DNA from: Paracoccaceae bacterium
GTDB lineage: Bacteria > Pseudomonadota > Alphaproteobacteria > Rhodobacterales > Rhodobacteraceae
Direction of reading: 5' to 3'
DNA: 14,232 bases
Assembly (NCBI GenBank): GCA_003561595.1
Contig: PWWF01000241.1
Location: 1 to 14,232, forward strand
Numbering within the stretch: position 1 is the first letter of the stretch; each line of letters opens with the position of its first letter. Below are positions 13,605 through 14,232 of the stretch, one piece after another. The notes under the pieces are model-generated. The model made no database searches. It saw nothing but the letters and a program-made list of their open reading frames with translations, and had not been told where the DNA came from. Position numbers and translations under genes: made by a program.

Positions 13605-13931
13605 ATGCAACATAACCTCGCAAAATATCACCTTGGTCAGGTTGTCCGGCACCGTCGCCACGCGTTTCGTGGAGTGATTTTCGACGTTGACCCGGCTTTT
13701 TCCAATACGGAAGAGTGGTATAGTGCCATCCCCGAGGAAATCCGCCCCCGCAAGGATCAGCCTTTCTATCATCTTCTCGCCGAGAATGATGAAAGCTTCT
13801 ATGTCGCGTATGTATCCGAACAGAACCTGATTCTCGACGAGTCCGGCGAACCGGTCGAGCACCCGGATCTGGCCGAAATCTTCGGGGATTTCCGCGATGG
13901 CCATTATCCGTTACAGATTGCACTGAACTGA
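13605..13931 (+). CDS. hspQ: Heat shock protein HspQ (YccV-like)
   Basis: A 108-residue small beta-rich protein of the HspQ / YccV family, first described as a hemimethylated-DNA binder and later as a heat-induced factor that modulates Lon protease. Visible family motifs are YHLGQVVRHR (8-17), FRGVIFDVDP (21-30), QPFYHLL (52-58) and YVSEQNL (69-75). Length is normal. The ATG has TAGGGA about 6 nt upstream. It is transcribed away from phaA across a 250-nt gap. I did not see a convincing sigma-32 promoter. The 3' side (13932-14102) carries only weak short dyads and no clear terminator before the convergent gene. Confidence 0.93.
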   Translation: MQHNLAKYHLGQVVRHRRHAFRGVIFDVDPAFSNTEEWYSAIPEEIRPRKDQPFYHLLAENDESFYVAYVSEQNLILDESGEPVEHPDLAEIFGDFRDGHYPLQIALN

Positions 13932-14102
13932 TCCGGCGGGTCTGCGCGCGACCAGATAACAGACGATTCGCAAGATTTCCGATGAATCGCCGCGCCCGTT
14001 CAGATCAGGTTTTCGCCCGGCAACCAACGCGCTGAACGCAGAATTGTGCCCATCGAGGGCGGGCGCATCACCTGCTGATGCCCGGTAAACAGCCCCCTCA
14101 TC

Positions 14103-14232
14103 TCAGGACAATTCGCGCAGCGGCATCGAAAACCGTAACACATTGCTGCCGCCCTCGCGCCGGTAGCAGACCTGGCTGGCAAGCTGGCGGATGATGAACC
14201 ACCCGAACCCGCCTTCGGGCAGGTCCATCGGG
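14103..14232 (-). CDS. C-terminal end of an RsbW-like ATP-binding protein (runs off the right edge)
   Basis: The last 42 codons of a minus-strand gene, read back from the TGA at 14103-14105. The fragment contains LPEGGFGWFIIRQLASQ (4-20), the glycine-rich ATP-lid end of the HATPase_c_2 fold, then VCYRREGGSNVLRFSMPL (21-38), which matches the closing strands of RsbW/SpoIIAB-type anti-sigma factors and serine kinases. Such proteins bind ATP and control a sigma factor or an STAS-domain partner. The N-terminal part, including the asparagine of the ATP site, is outside the window, so kinase competence cannot be judged. Identification rests on a short but characteristic tail. Confidence 0.75.
   Translation of the reverse strand, partial: PMDLPEGGFGWFIIRQLASQVCYRREGGSNVLRFSMPLRELS

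Noticed and set aside
13964..13989. CGATTC/GAATCG dyad after hspQ as a terminator
   Set aside because: Only a 6-bp stem with a 14-nt loop and no T-run.
14065..14081. GCATCA/TGATGC hairpin near the end of the RsbW-like gene as a terminator
   Set aside because: Six-base stem with no following T-run on either strand; could be chance.

Overview
The window looks like chromosomal DNA of a high-GC alphaproteobacterium, most likely of the Rhodobacterales (Rhodobacteraceae). The reasons are a TRAP transporter with a Tat-exported binding protein, a phaA-phaB pair followed by a divergent hspQ, a short DUF465 (YdcH-type) gene, and long antisense shadow frames typical of GC-rich coding DNA. Genus cannot be fixed from sequence reading alone. 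No rRNA, tRNA, IS element, CRISPR array or phage gene was seen.

Positions 1-9.0 kb are almost entirely minus-strand. Read in the direction of transcription they are trhO (tRNA U34 hydroxylase), a four-gene glycosyltransferase/sulfotransferase block, and a TRAP operon dctP-dctQ-dctM whose last gene runs off the left edge. The block holds a GT2 enzyme with an unassigned C-terminal half, a 258-residue protein of unknown function, a PAPS-type sulfotransferase, and a long helical-repeat protein ending in a GT32-like DxD glycosyltransferase domain. Its last three genes are nearly contiguous (4-nt overlap, then a 9-nt gap), which suggests a coupled pathway that builds and sulfates a glycan or other acceptor. 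Between dctP and dctQ lie two perfect short hairpins that could lower permease expression relative to the binding protein.

Positions 9.0-11.3 kb are plus-strand: pncA and pncB (nicotinamide to nicotinate to nicotinate mononucleotide, the NAD salvage route), then a 55-residue DUF465 protein with a strong ribosome-binding site and a textbook intrinsic terminator.

Positions 11.3-13.4 kb are minus-strand phaA-phaB, which make (R)-3-hydroxybutyryl-CoA for polyhydroxyalkanoate storage. The convergent junction between the DUF465 gene and phaB carries the most striking structural element of the window: a 20-bp inverted repeat whose loop is a canonical four-tract G-quadruplex motif on the template strand of phaB. 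The phaA-phaB gap holds another perfect hairpin built from two TTGCGCAA palindromes.

Positions 13.4-14.2 kb hold a divergent regulatory region, plus-strand hspQ, a short gap, and at the right edge the C-terminus of a minus-strand RsbW-like ATP-binding (anti-sigma type) protein.
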